From Aurantiochytrium sp. KH105 (lineage: Eukaryota > Sar > Bigyra > Thraustochytrida > Thraustochytriidae): DNA of 64,000 nt. Where the stretch lies: assembly GCA_003116975.1 (NCBI GenBank), contig BGKB01000021.1, positions 372,001 to 436,000 of the forward strand. Reading direction: 5' to 3'. Positions within the stretch are counted from its first letter, which is position 1, and each line of letters begins with the position of its first letter. Shown piece after piece: positions 37,491 through 48,175 of the stretch. The position numbers and the translations under genes were made by a program. The notes beneath the pieces were generated by a model. The model was not told the DNA's origin and searched no databases. It worked only from the letters and a program-made list of their open reading frames with translations.

Positions 37491-39149
37491 TCAGGAAAGC
37501 GAGAGATCTACGTCGAGTGCAGCTTCGGCAAGCAAGTCGCTCCTTTCATTTGCTCTTGCGTTGAGTCGCGCGCGAGCTGCTTCTCGAGCATCGCGAATGT
37601 TGGCACTTTCAGCATCATCAATTTCCTCGCGTATGGCGCGCGAAGCAAGCTCTTTTCGCTTAATATCCTGCCACACGGAAGGTCGCTCGCGTGCGAGGAG
37701 ACGGAGTTTACCTGCGTACGCGTCCGTCTCAGCCTTGATGAGAACGCGTTGCTCAAGGGCCGATCGAAGTCGCAAGAGTTCCTCTTCATGCGTCTTTGCA
37801 CGAGCAGCATCTGCCGCATCCAGATAGGCTTGCCACTGTTTGTGTCCATCAATGGACCCGAGAAAGGAAGCATCGTATTCATGCGGATTTTCTGCAAGGT
37901 CCTGAATGTACTGAATGCATTCCTCGAGCTCAGCTTCCATGCTTTTGCGGTATGCGACAAAAGCGTTCTCGATTTCTTGTTCCCGTTTGCGTAGCATGTC
38001 AAGAGCAGCCTGTTTCTGGCGCGCTTCCATCTCGATCCATCGCATATAGTGAGTGCTCGTTTCGTGAACAATATGATTCATGTCAGCCTGAAGCTTTCGT
38101 TGCTTCCATTGGTCCCGTGCGCCTTTTGTGACCTTGGCGCTGTCGAATTTCACGATGGAGGGATTCTCGTAAATGACCATGCGATAATTGCGTTCGCGCG
38201 AGACGGGATTGCCCAAAAGTTTTAGCTCTTCGAGCTTGGGAAGGCAGAGAATAATGTCACGCACTTCGAGAAGGTCGTCGAGCTGATTGCTTGCGAGGTC
38301 GAGCGTGCACAACGTCTGAACTCGCGCAAGATCGGCAATATCCTGCAGCATGTTGCTGGCCAGATTTAGGGATTCCAGGCTTCGGAGAGTAGCGACACCT
38401 TGCAATACGGCGAACTGATTTCCTCGCAAGTTTAGGCTGCGGAGGTTCACGAGCTCATCAAGCCTTGGAAGCGTAGAAAGCTTGTTGCAGCTTAAATCGA
38501 GTTCGCACAAATGAGTACAGCCACTGACAAAGTTGTCGGGCAATGCTTCAATACCATTACGTGCCATCTTGAGCACAGTGAGACCAGCAAAGACAGCGAC
38601 TGAATGGGGTCTGCGAATCTGGTTTAGTGACAGGTCCAGACTACGCAGGCCTGCAGCGCACGTCTCAAAAGCGTTGGGAATACTTTCAAAGTAGTTGAGC
38701 GAGGCATCGATGTGGACATAGGTAATGGGAGTATCGTTTTCATCATGCATGTCAAAATCGAGCTTGGAAGTCTCGCGAAGTCTGCACATGTGAAGGTCGA
38801 CCTGTGCAATAATAGATTTGCCATTTGCTAATTCTTCTCTTTCTGCTTCGGGAACGTGCCAGGAGCGCAAGAGTCTTGCGTGCGTGGCGTTGGCCACATC
38901 AAGTTTCTTGAAGCGCGCTGCAACGACGTTTGTGTTACTTGGTGATGCACGATTCCCGGTTGCTGCAGCAGCTCTTTGGCCTAAAAGTTGCTTTGCACCG
39001 TTTATAAGAGCGGGCCGCTGTCTTCGTTGGCTTCGGTACACCGAGGAAGGTGTTGGTTCTTCTTGCCTGTCGTTCACCTCAGCATCTTGAACGCGTCCCG
39101 GTGACATCTGTGAATTGTTCGTCGTTGAGGATTGCGCGTCGTCGTCCAT
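37491..39149 (-). CDS. Leucine-rich-repeat plus coiled-coil protein
   Basis: 552 residues from the ATG at 39149 (the open frame upstream starts at TTG). Residues ~150-320 hold about seven SDS22-type LRRs (LRSLDLSLNQIRRP, LCELDLSCNKLSTLP, LRSLNLRGNQFAVL, LESLNLASNMLQDI, LCTLDLASNQLDDL) closed by an LRR cap (NPVSRERNYRMVIYENPSIVKFD). Residues ~330-550 are a charged coiled coil. This arrangement is common among ciliary and basal-body proteins (LRRC- and DNAAF-type), but no specific orthologue is recognised. Confidence 0.8.
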   Translation of the reverse strand: MDDDAQSSTTNNSQMSPGRVQDAEVNDRQEEPTPSSVYRSQRRQRPALINGAKQLLGQRAAAATGNRASPSNTNVVAARFKKLDVANATHARLLRSWHVPEAEREELANGKSIIAQVDLHMCRLRETSKLDFDMHDENDTPITYVHIDASLNYFESIPNAFETCAAGLRSLDLSLNQIRRPHSVAVFAGLTVLKMARNGIEALPDNFVSGCTHLCELDLSCNKLSTLPRLDELVNLRSLNLRGNQFAVLQGVATLRSLESLNLASNMLQDIADLARVQTLCTLDLASNQLDDLLEVRDIILCLPKLEELKLLGNPVSRERNYRMVIYENPSIVKFDSAKVTKGARDQWKQRKLQADMNHIVHETSTHYMRWIEMEARQKQAALDMLRKREQEIENAFVAYRKSMEAELEECIQYIQDLAENPHEYDASFLGSIDGHKQWQAYLDAADAARAKTHEEELLRLRSALEQRVLIKAETDAYAGKLRLLARERPSVWQDIKRKELASRAIREEIDDAESANIRDAREAARARLNARANERSDLLAEAALDVDLSLS

Positions 39150-40206
39150 CTTTGCGAGGCCCAAAAAGTGCTCTTTTCAAACTTTTGACTTTTTCGCTTG
39201 AAATCTCGCTTTAGCATATACTGCTCGCTCGCTTGCGTGATTGCACGATCCTTTGTCGCATGCGCGCTTCCCAGCGTCTGCGTTTGATATTAAAATGGCA
39301 CCACGCGGCGCCGCGTTTGCGTTCAAGTCCGAATCCGAGTCGCTCTTCCGCGCGCTCTTCTGGTCCGGGTCCGCGAGAGTCCCTCAATCGATCGATGAAC
39401 GGCCATTTTTTTGTCCTTTCCCCAACAACTAGTGCGCACTAGTTTCTAAACTATGTTTTATGTTGCGTCGCAGGATATTCCACCCTTGGACTGTCTGAAA
39501 AGCCTCGTCCCAGCCACCAGCGACTGCGAGCGGCAGGCCCCGGTCTCGAGCCGCGTTGCGCGCACGCTCGAACGACTCGCGCGGCTGCGGCTGTGGCCGG
39601 AATTCCGCGCGGCCGCGCGCTCGTGCCTGTCTCCCCGCGGCGGTCGCAGTGGCAGCGGCGGTCGCGGCCGCTGGCCTGGACGCGTGGTCCCGAGGTCTCG
39701 CTCGCCAGGCTTGCGTGCCGGGTCCAGGATCGCAAAACTAGATCCCAAATTCAAATTCAAAACCAAAGCCCGCCAGGCGCAAATTCAAATTCGAAACGCG
39801 CGACCCTGCCGGCCGCGAGGAGGCCGCGAGGAGGCCGCGAGGAGGACCGCGCGCCCGGCCGACGTCGACGTGGCGGCGAGTCCGTCTGGAGGACGCCGAG
39901 CGCGGCAGCTTGGTGCGCGCTGTTCTCCGTTTGGCGAGTGTTCCTCGGCAGCGGCGACGCGACCCTCTCGCTCCCTTTTGTGTTGTTGCTACTAGGCTAG
40001 TTACTACGAAGATAGAAGCTGTTGAAGCAAGTTGAAAGCGGATACTACCGGCAAAAGCTCATCGAGGCGGAGCGCGCGCGGCAGAACTGCTGCGCCGCGC
40101 TGCGAGCTGCAATACGCGCGACATCGAGGCCTTGTAGAGGCTTGCCGCGCGGACGAACGGACGTGCGGAGCCCGATTTGGCTGACGTGGATACAGAGCGA
40201 GGCGCG
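39150..40206. other. Divergent intergenic region, LRR protein / AMP deaminase
   Basis: 1.06 kb. Mixed composition, GC-rich between 39530 and 39960, with AAATTCAAATTC repeats near 39745-39800 and GGCCGCGAGGA tandem units near 39813-39845. No gene is supported. The AMP deaminase frame is open back to 40177 but the first ATG is at 40207. Confidence 0.55.
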
Positions 40207-42753
40207 ATGAGCGAAGCGGACGAGAAAAAGGCAGACGGCGCGACAGCGGTCAAGATGCAACGCGGCGCGAGCCCAACGCTGACGCGACTTGGCGCTGAGG
40301 GCAGCGGCGAAGGAGAGCTAGGCGCGTCGGGCGCCATTGCAGTGCCCGGGAAATCGGCAGTGCCTTCGTCTTCGGTGTCTGCGGCTTCGGGAGGCTCGAG
40401 CGTGAGCGGAAGCCCGCGACCCCGGGAGGTGCCCCATGTCCTGGCGCTGGACGCCGAGCAGCTCGAGATGCAGTCGCGGCAGAGCGCCTTGGAGCGCGAG
40501 AAGATGCAGGTCTTTGACCTCATTCGCCGCAAACAGAGCGTGAGTCCTCGGCATCGCACACGGTCCAAGGGCGGAAGTTTTGAAGATACGCGCCAAGAGA
40601 GCGCTGCGAGCTTTGGATCTGAACGGGGACATCAAGGACTTCTTGATGGAGGAGCCTTGAGCGACGGCGAGGTTGACGAGGACGGCGGTGCGGGCGAGAA
40701 GGATGTCGAGGGCGCGGAGGGCGGTGATGACTTGGCTGAGATTTTCGTGCCGGATATTCCGGTTCATGGCGCGGAAGAGGGCCTCGAAGAAGTGATGGAT
40801 CGCTTCCAGCGCGTGTCGATCGACGACTCGGATGCCCCGATCTCGCAAGAGACCAAGGAGGTCTGCAGCCGTCTTTTGGAGGCGACAGAATTTCGTAAAA
40901 AGTACCAGCGTAATTCGAACGAGGGCAAGCCGTATTGGGGTGGTCTTGACGAGAGCAAGTTCGAGGCAGCGTATGTGCGCGAGCGAGAGGCCCTCCAACA
41001 ACGCAAGGGCCCATCAGCGTTCCGGCGTCGTCTCGACCCGCCCTTTGTGCCCTTTCCTGCATCGGAGGAAGAGAGTCTTTGGACAAAGCGGCAAAAGCTC
41101 GGCCCGAGCGATTTCCAAGTTGGTTTTGTAGACGGTGTGATGCAGGTGACCGTGGGCGAGGGCGCCAAGTCGCTTTGGGCCAAAGGAGAGGCTGCGACGC
41201 TTTCGCAGCCGCCGACGGTGACGGAATTCTACAATGACCTGTTCACCCTTGTAGGCACGGTCCACGATGCGGCGTGCAAGTCGCTGTGCTATCAGCGGCT
41301 TGAGCTGCTCGAGTCGTTGTTTTCCCTGCACCGACTGCTGAATGCGGAGCGCGAGAATGAGGTGCAAAAGGCAGTTCCTCATCGCGACTTTTACAATGTG
41401 CGAAAAGTAGACACACACATTCACCACTCGGCCATCATGAACCAAAAGCACCTCTTGCGCTTTATCAAGAGCAAGCTGAAAAAGTGTCCGAACGAGGTCG
41501 TCATTAAGCGCGACGGCAAATTTTTGACGCTGTCCGAGGTCTTTCGTTCCCTCAAGCTCACGGCGTACGACCTGAGCATCGACACGCTCGACATGCACGC
41601 CAGCGACACCTTTCACCGTTTCGATCGATTTAACCTCAAGTACAACCCGATTGGGGAGTCGCGTCTGCGCGAGATCTTCATCAAGACGGATAACCTGCTG
41701 GCTGGCCGTTATTTGGCGGAGATCACCAAGGAGGTGTTTTCGGACGCGGAGGCCAACAAATACGTCATGATGGAGCCGCGCGTGTCCGTGTACGGCCGTA
41801 ACCCTCTCGAGTGGGCCAAGCTGGGCACGTGGTACGCCACGAACGAGCTGGCGTCACCGAACGTCCGGTGGATGGTGCAGATTCCGCGTCTGTATGCAGT
41901 GTACAAGGCGACGGGCCAAGTGCAGAATTTTCAGGACATGTTGACGAACATCTTTGAGCCGCTCTTTGCGGTGACGCTCGACCCAGGCTCGAATCCTGAA
42001 CTGGACAATTTCCTGAACATGGTGACTGGGTTTGACTGCGTCGACGACGAGAGCAAGCTAGAACGCAACACCTCGCATGACCTTCCCTTGCCCAGCGACT
42101 GGGATCGGCCAGAGAACCCGCCGTACTCGTACTGGGTTTACTACATTTATGCAAACCTGTACACGTTGAACGGTCTTCGGCGCAAGCTTGGCATGTCGGA
42201 GTTTTCCTTTCGGCCTCATGCAGGCGAAGCTGGTGACTTTAATAACCTCGCGGCCACCTTTTTGTGCGCGAGCGGGATCAATCACGGCATTTTGCTGCGC
42301 AAGGCGCCGACGTTGCAGTATCTGTACTACCTGACGCAAATCGGCATGGCGCTGTCGCCGACATCGAACTGCAAGCTGTTTCTGGATTACCAGGCGAACC
42401 CTTTTCCGACCTTTTTCGCGCGTGGTCTCAACGTGAGTCTGTCTACGGACGACCCGCTCTTGCTGCACCTTTCCAAGGACCCGCTCGTGGAGGAGTATAG
42501 CATTGCGTCGCAGATTTGGCGTCTTTCCTCGACGGACGTTTGTGAGATTGCCAAGAACTCGGTGCTGCAATCGGGCTATGAGCATCCGTACAAGCGTCAC
42601 TTTCTCGGTGAGGGCTACCTCGAGTCGGACTCGAAGCACTGCGGCAATAACATTACGCACACCAATGTGCCGAACATTCGCGTGCTGTACCGTCGCGAGC
42701 GTTTGCAAGCGGAGTGGGACTATGTGCGTTATCGCGCGAACGCGGAAATTTAG
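40207..42753 (+). CDS. AMPD: AMP deaminase
   Basis: 848 residues. It deaminates AMP to IMP in the purine nucleotide cycle. The N-terminal ~220 residues are a disordered, Ser/Gly/Glu-rich regulatory extension typical of eukaryotic AMPD. The catalytic TIM barrel has the first metal-ligand pair at His404-x-His406 (VDTHIHHSA), the AMPD segment RFDRFNLKYNPIGESRLREIFIKTDN, HAGEAGDFNN near the C-terminal half and the zinc/catalytic SLSTDDPL (residues 744-751). VEEYSIASQIWRLSSTDVCEIAKNSVLQSG completes the family C-terminus. Start at 40207 is the first ATG. Confidence 0.97.
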   Translation: MSEADEKKADGATAVKMQRGASPTLTRLGAEGSGEGELGASGAIAVPGKSAVPSSSVSAASGGSSVSGSPRPREVPHVLALDAEQLEMQSRQSALEREKMQVFDLIRRKQSVSPRHRTRSKGGSFEDTRQESAASFGSERGHQGLLDGGALSDGEVDEDGGAGEKDVEGAEGGDDLAEIFVPDIPVHGAEEGLEEVMDRFQRVSIDDSDAPISQETKEVCSRLLEATEFRKKYQRNSNEGKPYWGGLDESKFEAAYVREREALQQRKGPSAFRRRLDPPFVPFPASEEESLWTKRQKLGPSDFQVGFVDGVMQVTVGEGAKSLWAKGEAATLSQPPTVTEFYNDLFTLVGTVHDAACKSLCYQRLELLESLFSLHRLLNAERENEVQKAVPHRDFYNVRKVDTHIHHSAIMNQKHLLRFIKSKLKKCPNEVVIKRDGKFLTLSEVFRSLKLTAYDLSIDTLDMHASDTFHRFDRFNLKYNPIGESRLREIFIKTDNLLAGRYLAEITKEVFSDAEANKYVMMEPRVSVYGRNPLEWAKLGTWYATNELASPNVRWMVQIPRLYAVYKATGQVQNFQDMLTNIFEPLFAVTLDPGSNPELDNFLNMVTGFDCVDDESKLERNTSHDLPLPSDWDRPENPPYSYWVYYIYANLYTLNGLRRKLGMSEFSFRPHAGEAGDFNNLAATFLCASGINHGILLRKAPTLQYLYYLTQIGMALSPTSNCKLFLDYQANPFPTFFARGLNVSLSTDDPLLLHLSKDPLVEEYSIASQIWRLSSTDVCEIAKNSVLQSGYEHPYKRHFLGEGYLESDSKHCGNNITHTNVPNIRVLYRRERLQAEWDYVRYRANAEI

Positions 42754-42966
42754 ACGCGAACGTGGAAATCAGGAAAGCTTTATTTCTTGCTCCAAAAGAA
42801 AGGATTCAAGGCCGAAATGAAACGATGCAGCGCACCATGCGAGCGTTGTTTTCTCGAGCCCAACAGCGACAGAAGAGAACTTTGAAGAAAAAAAGAATAG
42901 AAGATCAGTTTACACTATATAAGAACACATCGCGGCGCTTGAAAGAAATAATTGCTGTCGCAGAGC

Positions 42967-43650
42967 TTAGGGCTTGGGCCGCACCGGCGGTTTTGATAGA
43001 ATCGAGAGGTTTGGTGGTGGGTCGCTTGCGCTGGCTGTGACATGAAGCCCGAGTATCCTGCATACAGCTTTGAGGTCATACGATTGCACAGCCTTGACAA
43101 GAAGAGCAGATTCTGCGGTATGGTTTGGCTTTTGCATTTCCTTGATGGCATCGGAAATAAGAGGAGCGAGCTCGGAGGGATCGTATCGAATGCCGTAGAC
43201 GGACTTGATGCCAGCACAGGTTTGTTTGGCAAGGAGGGTGACGCGCTTGACAGCATGTTCACGCTTGGCCTTTTCGTCTTCGACTTGCTGAAGACGTTCG
43301 GCGCGTTCACGCCAGGGGGCGCCACGGCGTCGCTCTGCGAGCCAGACCTCGGCTGCGCCAGGATTGGCTTTGATTTTTCGTCGTTCTCGCTGGTCGGCCT
43401 GAGCCGCAGCTGCCTCTGCTGTCGCTACGACCCAGTCTTGCGGCACAATGGCAAGCGAGAGGGTGTTGTTGGCATTGGTTGAGCGCGAGGTCTCAAGTTC
43501 GCTCTGTCCCTTGAAGCGGCTTGACGCAGCTGTCGCGGGCGAAGCAGCGCCGCCAAGGTGCCAGGGTTGCGGACCAGGTCCGGTTCCTGTGCCGTCGGCA
43601 AAGACCTCGTTGCGGACCGCGAACGGGTCCTTGCGACGCGGGACCTTCAT
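42967..43650 (-). CDS. Hypothetical charged protein
   Basis: 227 residues from the ATG at 43650. The first ~70 are Gly/Ala/Ser-rich. A charged helix (QADQRERRKIKANP, RAERLQQVEDEKAKREHAVKRVTLLAKQ) follows. The last ~80 residues look folded (CAGIKSVYGIRYDPSELAPLISDAIKEMQ, ALLVKAVQSYDLKAVCRILGL). No family recognised. Convergent with AMP deaminase. Confidence 0.65.
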   Translation of the reverse strand: MKVPRRKDPFAVRNEVFADGTGTGPGPQPWHLGGAASPATAASSRFKGQSELETSRSTNANNTLSLAIVPQDWVVATAEAAAAQADQRERRKIKANPGAAEVWLAERRRGAPWRERAERLQQVEDEKAKREHAVKRVTLLAKQTCAGIKSVYGIRYDPSELAPLISDAIKEMQKPNHTAESALLVKAVQSYDLKAVCRILGLHVTASASDPPPNLSILSKPPVRPKP

Positions 43651-43698
43651 GGGAAAGCGAGAAGAAGCGCGCCGCCTTCAGCTCTTGCTGTCTGGTGT

Positions 43699-43727
43699 CT
43701 GTTTGTTTGTTTGTTTGTTTGTTTGTT
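43699..43727 (+). repeat. (GTTT)n microsatellite
   Basis: Seven uninterrupted GTTT units about 50 bp upstream of the minus-strand gene start at 43650. Confidence 0.85.
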
Positions 43728-45321
43728 CACGCGAGTGAGTGGTAATGATTTTTTCTGGCTTGCCTCTTTGACTCCCTAACAACAGAGGGCGCGCATCCGT
43801 CTTATCCGTTGTGTACTATCGTGCACGATAGCAGAAAAAGTCTTTTCTTTTCTTTTCTTTTCCTTTTTTTTTTTTCCATCTCTGGCTGGCCATGGTGGCT
43901 GTGGCTGGCACTGGTGGTGGCAGGCTGTTTATGGACATGGTGGATTGGATCGACCAGCCACAGCCACAGGGTTGAAGACTTGCCACTGCACGCTGCAGCT
44001 GCCGCAAGGCCATCTGCCAACAGCGAGCCGAGCCGCAGCCGCCGCAGCCGCTGACAGCTGCAGCTCGTCTTCGCACTGCTCCCGGCAGGGCAGGGCAGGG
44101 CCTACTTCATTCACGGCCGCGTGCGAGCATCAGCATGCAGCACAGATGCGTGCGCGCGTGCGTGAGTGCGTGCGTGGGTTTTTGTGTGTGAGAGTGTGTG
44201 TGCGTGTTTGTGGGTTGGTCGAAATAAAACACAATCTATAAGCAAAACCCAAGTTGCGTATAGGCAAAAAAAAGTGAAACAAACATAAAAAAGCCAAAAA
44301 AGCAATGCCCCCAAGATCTCACCCCATACCCCCATCCAGAAGGCAGCCTCAGCATCGCCATCCTTCCCAAGGGGGGTGCGAGAGCACCTTTCCCCGCCGA
44401 CGATTCCTCGGGTCCATGAGCACCCACTCGACTCCTGCACACGCGAGCACGAACGAGAACCTCCTCTTTTGCCCCGCGGCGGCCGCTCTCCGCGCCGCCA
44501 CTGCCAGCAGCAGAGCGCCGCTCCGCTTTCCGCTCTCCGCGCCCCGCGCGCCTCGCGTCGCTCCTGTCTCGCCGTCGCGACGCTCGCGAGTCCCGCGCGG
44601 TCTTCAAGATCGACGTCGCTGCCGTTTTTTCCGAGCGCGCGACCCCTCGTCCGTCTGTTCCACAAGTGTCTCTCCTTCCCGTCCTCGGCACGCAGGTAGA
44701 TCTGGCCCGGGGCTCTTTCTTGGCGCGCGCCTCTTCGCGCTCCCGCGCAGCGCAGCGCGTAGCCGCATCCCCCGCGCAAGCAGCAGCAGCAGCAGCAGCG
44801 GGCCGGGCCGCCGGCACGTGCACGCGGTCTCCGAGCGGTGATGCCTTGATGGCCACGGCGCGTGCAGCATCGCTCGCCCCGCCGAAGAAACCCACCTCGC
44901 CAGCGCCCGGCTCAGCCGCGCTGCGCGCGTACTGTACGCAGCAGCAGCGCAGGCTCCGCGCGCCCGTACCGCCTCAACCCTGCCGGCACCAGCCCAGCCG
45001 CAGCAGCAGTGCTGCCGCAGCTGCTCTGCTCTGCTCGTCGCAGACTCTTGGCTTCTTTCTTTTCATTCACCCGCCACGGCCAGCCAGCCAGCTGTGCCGA
45101 TAGATCCTGCGCATCCAGCGCCATCAAAAGCGGCGCGCGCCCCGAGATCGATCGACCGCTCGCAGCCTTGCTTCCGCTTTCCTTTCCCCCGCTCGCCCGC
45201 CCGCCCGCCCGCGCCCGCCCGCCTCGCCTCGCGTCGCCTCGCGTCGCCTCGCGTCGCCTCGCGTCCTTGCCATCGCCGACGCGCGTGCGCCCGCCCGCCC
45301 GCCCGCGCGCCCGCCTCGCTC

Positions 45322-45444
45322 GCCCGGGCGTGCGCAGCCGGCGGCGCTGCCGGCGCGGGCAGTACGCGCGCGCACGGCGGCGNGCCCGGGCGTGCGCAGC
45401 CGGCGGCGCTGCCGGCGCGGGCAGTACGCGCGCGCACGGCGGCG
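45322..45444. repeat. Exact 61-bp direct repeat on either side of an N
   Basis: Bases 45322-45382 and 45384-45444 are identical, starting GCCCGGGCGTGCGCAGCC and ending CACGGCGGCG, with a single N at 45383 between them. This is the pattern left when two contigs with overlapping ends are joined by a one-base gap, so one copy is probably not real. Confidence 0.85.
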
Positions 45445-45970
45445 GCGCGAGCGAGCGCGGCCGGCCGGTACGGGCGCGTGCCCCTGCGCTGCTCTCGCTG
45501 CGTCGCGCGTGCGCGTGTGGAGGCTGGTAATCAGCCAGACAGACAGAAAGACAGACAGACAGACGGAGGGAGGGAGGGAGTAGGTATAGACAGATAGGGA
45601 AAGCAGGGAGACGGCCCGAGCAAGCACAGCAAGCAAGCAGCCAGCCTCCGAGTCTGCTGCGGAAAAGGCGGCCGCCGGGAGGGAAAGCAGAACGCAGACG
45701 CGCGCTCTCTCTCACGGCGCGCGCGGGCGACGAGCGAGCGGGGCGTCGGTCGAGCGCGTAGGAGCGCACCGGAGGACATAGCCGGCTTCGCCTCGCATCC
45801 TTGGCTGGTCTGAACTGATCTGATCTATTCTGATCTGGTCTGGTCTGGTCTGGTCTCATCTGATCTGGTCAGATTGCCACGGGGAGCCGAGAGCGCGAGG
45901 ACAGCATAGCCAGCGAGCTCAAGACAGCGAGCGAGAAAGGAGGACTCGCGCGCGGCGCGAACCAGGCACC

Positions 45971-48175
45971 ATGAGCTACTTTATGACCAAGATGACGGAG
46001 CGTCAGAACGGCGTGGACGATCTGACGCTCATGAGCTCGATCTCGGTGGAGAACATCGTGACCCAGCTCAAACACCGCCTCGACAAGAACAAGATCTACA
46101 CCGCCGTGGGCGATGTCATCATCGCTGTGAACCCGTACAGATCGCTGCCCATCTACGGCGAGAAACACGTGCGCAAGTACCAGACGGCCAAGCTCTCCGA
46201 CTCGTCACCTCACATTTACGCCCTCGCCGAACGCGCATACCGTGGCATGAAGGAAATGGGCCCCCAGGCCGTGGTCATCAGTGGCGAGTCCGGCGCCGGC
46301 AAGACCGAGTCCGCCAAGCTCCTTCTGCACTACGTGTCGAGCGTGTCCGGATCCTCGAGCGTCTCGGCCAACATGAAGCAGATCATTCTGCAGTCGAACC
46401 CGCTCCTCGAGTCCTTTGGCAACGCGAAAACCTTGCGCAACAACAACTCGTCCCGCTTCGGAAAGTACCTCGAGCTGCAGTTTAACGGCGCAGGCGAGCC
46501 CGTCGGTGGCGTGACGAGCAACTTTCTTCTCGAAAAGAGTCGCGTCACCTATGCGGGTCGCGGCGAGCGCAGCTTCCACGTGTTTTACGGTCTGCTCGCC
46601 GGCGGATGGCCCGAGCTCCTGAGCCAGTGCCAGCTGGGACGCGCCGAGGACTACGCTTATCTGTCGCAAGGCACCACCTACGTGGATGGCATGGACGACG
46701 CCAAGGACTTCCAAGAGGTCTTGCAGGCCTTTAACACGATCGGCGTGCCCATGGAGCAGCAGTGGTACCTCTTTACCGTGCTGGGCGGAATTCTCCATCT
46801 GGGCAACGCCCGGCTGACGGGCCGCGATGCGCCTGCGCAGCTCGAGCGCGGCGGCGAGTACTCGCTCGAGATGGCCGCCTACCTTTTTGGCGTCGCCCCG
46901 GCCGATCTGCTCAAGGCGATCACCCACAAGACGGTGGCCATGGGTGGCCGGCGCGCCAGTGTGGTGAACATTCCGCAGAACGCCGACCAGGCCTCGCAGA
47001 TCCGCGACGCTTTGGCCAAGGAAATGTACAGTCGCATCTTTGACGTCATCGTGGCGCAGCTCAACTCTGTCATGTACACGCGCGACGCCCAGTTTGGCAA
47101 GACCATTGGTATTCTTGATATTTACGGTTTTGAAATCTTCAAGGAGAACGGTTTTGAGCAGCTCTGTATCAACTACGTGAACGAGCAGCTGCAGCAAATC
47201 TTTATCAGTCTCACCATCCGCGGCGAGCAGGAGCTCTACCGTCAAGAGGGTCTGCCCTGGCGCGAGATCAAGTACTTTGACAACAAGACCGTGGTGGAGC
47301 TCATCGAGGGCAGGAATCCGCCGGGAATCTTTCGCGTCCTCGATGACACGTGCCGCTCGCTGCACGCTGTCGACTCGGACACGGCCGATACCAAGTTCAT
47401 TGAAAAGCTGTCCATGTCTGCGGTCGCCAGCCACCCGCATTTGCGCATCCTCAGCTCCACTTCGGCATTCACGGCTGGTTTCACCATCAAGCACTATGCC
47501 GGTGATGTCACGTACTCGGTCAAGGACATGGCCTTCAAGAACATGGACAACCTCTTCCATTCGCTCGTCAACTGCATGAAGACGTCTACCAATCCCTTTG
47601 TGCGCAACCTTTGGGCCCGTGAGGAGGAGCAGGCCCATCGTCAGCCTTCAACCTCTTCGACCAAGATCCGCACCAGCTGTGGCCAGCTTGTGCAGACGCT
47701 GATGCGCTGCCAGCCGCACTACATTCGTTGCATCAAGCCCAACGAGCAAAAGGCGCCCATGAAGATCGAGGAGAAGCGCGTCTTGCATCAGGTCCGTTAC
47801 CTCGGTCTCCTCGAGTCAGTGCGCGTGGCCAAGGCCGGCTACTCTTACAAGGCTACCTTTGACCTCTTTGTACAGCGTTTCTACAGTCTCTGTCCTGGTC
47901 TGCAGGTGGGCGGCGTCGATGGCTGCCGTCAGCTCATTGCGGCCATTCTGAAAAAGCACAGCGAGATTGCCAAGTCCGAGTTTGTCTTTGGCCACACGCG
48001 TATCTTCATTTCCAGCCCCGAGACCATTTTCATGCTCGAGGAATTTCGTGAGCAGCAGATGGATCCGGCAGGATACGCGGCCAAGGTCCGAGAGTATGAG
48101 CAGATGGAGGCCGCGGCTAATCGTCAAGAGGCCAAGGTCGCTACGCGCGGTGGTGGTTGCTGCATTATTTCATAA
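45971..48175 (+). CDS. Motor-only myosin with C-terminal CaaX prenylation motif
   Basis: 734 residues, essentially a myosin head and nothing else. P-loop GESGAGKT at 105-112, switch I NNNSSRFGK, switch II DIYGFEIF, relay ENGFEQLCINYVNEQLQQIF, HYAGDVTYSV and the actin-binding/converter start MRCQPHYIRCIKPNEQK are all intact, so ATPase activity is expected. After the converter there is no clear IQ motif or tail, only ~35 charged residues ending GGGCCIIS. The last four residues, CIIS (731-734), form a CaaX box preferred by farnesyltransferase, and the preceding Cys730 could be palmitoylated, as in Ras proteins. The start has an ACCATG context. Confidence 0.93.
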   Translation: MSYFMTKMTERQNGVDDLTLMSSISVENIVTQLKHRLDKNKIYTAVGDVIIAVNPYRSLPIYGEKHVRKYQTAKLSDSSPHIYALAERAYRGMKEMGPQAVVISGESGAGKTESAKLLLHYVSSVSGSSSVSANMKQIILQSNPLLESFGNAKTLRNNNSSRFGKYLELQFNGAGEPVGGVTSNFLLEKSRVTYAGRGERSFHVFYGLLAGGWPELLSQCQLGRAEDYAYLSQGTTYVDGMDDAKDFQEVLQAFNTIGVPMEQQWYLFTVLGGILHLGNARLTGRDAPAQLERGGEYSLEMAAYLFGVAPADLLKAITHKTVAMGGRRASVVNIPQNADQASQIRDALAKEMYSRIFDVIVAQLNSVMYTRDAQFGKTIGILDIYGFEIFKENGFEQLCINYVNEQLQQIFISLTIRGEQELYRQEGLPWREIKYFDNKTVVELIEGRNPPGIFRVLDDTCRSLHAVDSDTADTKFIEKLSMSAVASHPHLRILSSTSAFTAGFTIKHYAGDVTYSVKDMAFKNMDNLFHSLVNCMKTSTNPFVRNLWAREEEQAHRQPSTSSTKIRTSCGQLVQTLMRCQPHYIRCIKPNEQKAPMKIEEKRVLHQVRYLGLLESVRVAKAGYSYKATFDLFVQRFYSLCPGLQVGGVDGCRQLIAAILKKHSEIAKSEFVFGHTRIFISSPETIFMLEEFREQQMDPAGYAAKVREYEQMEAAANRQEAKVATRGGGCCIIS

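Larger units (their letters stand above)
43651..45970. other. Long GC-rich divergent intergenic region upstream of the CaaX myosin
   Basis: 2.3 kb. It holds a (TTTG)n tract at 43699-43727, GTGTGT sequence near 44190-44215, a 10-bp GCGTCGCCTC repeat at 45230-45265, CCCG-repeats around 45195-45310, a 61-bp duplication flanking an N at 45383, GACA/GGGA repeats near 45540-45580 and TCTGG repeats at 45820-45870. Long open frames on both strands here are low-complexity and start at non-ATG codons; none is convincing. Confidence 0.55.

Noticed and set aside
44236-44895. 219-codon minus-strand ORF with a hydrophobic C-terminus
   Set aside because: Opens with GTG, not ATG, and is Arg/Ala/Gly low complexity until a short hydrophobic end; probably chance.
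46205-47638. 477-codon ORF antisense to the CaaX myosin
   Set aside because: Shadow of biased myosin codons; no independent support.
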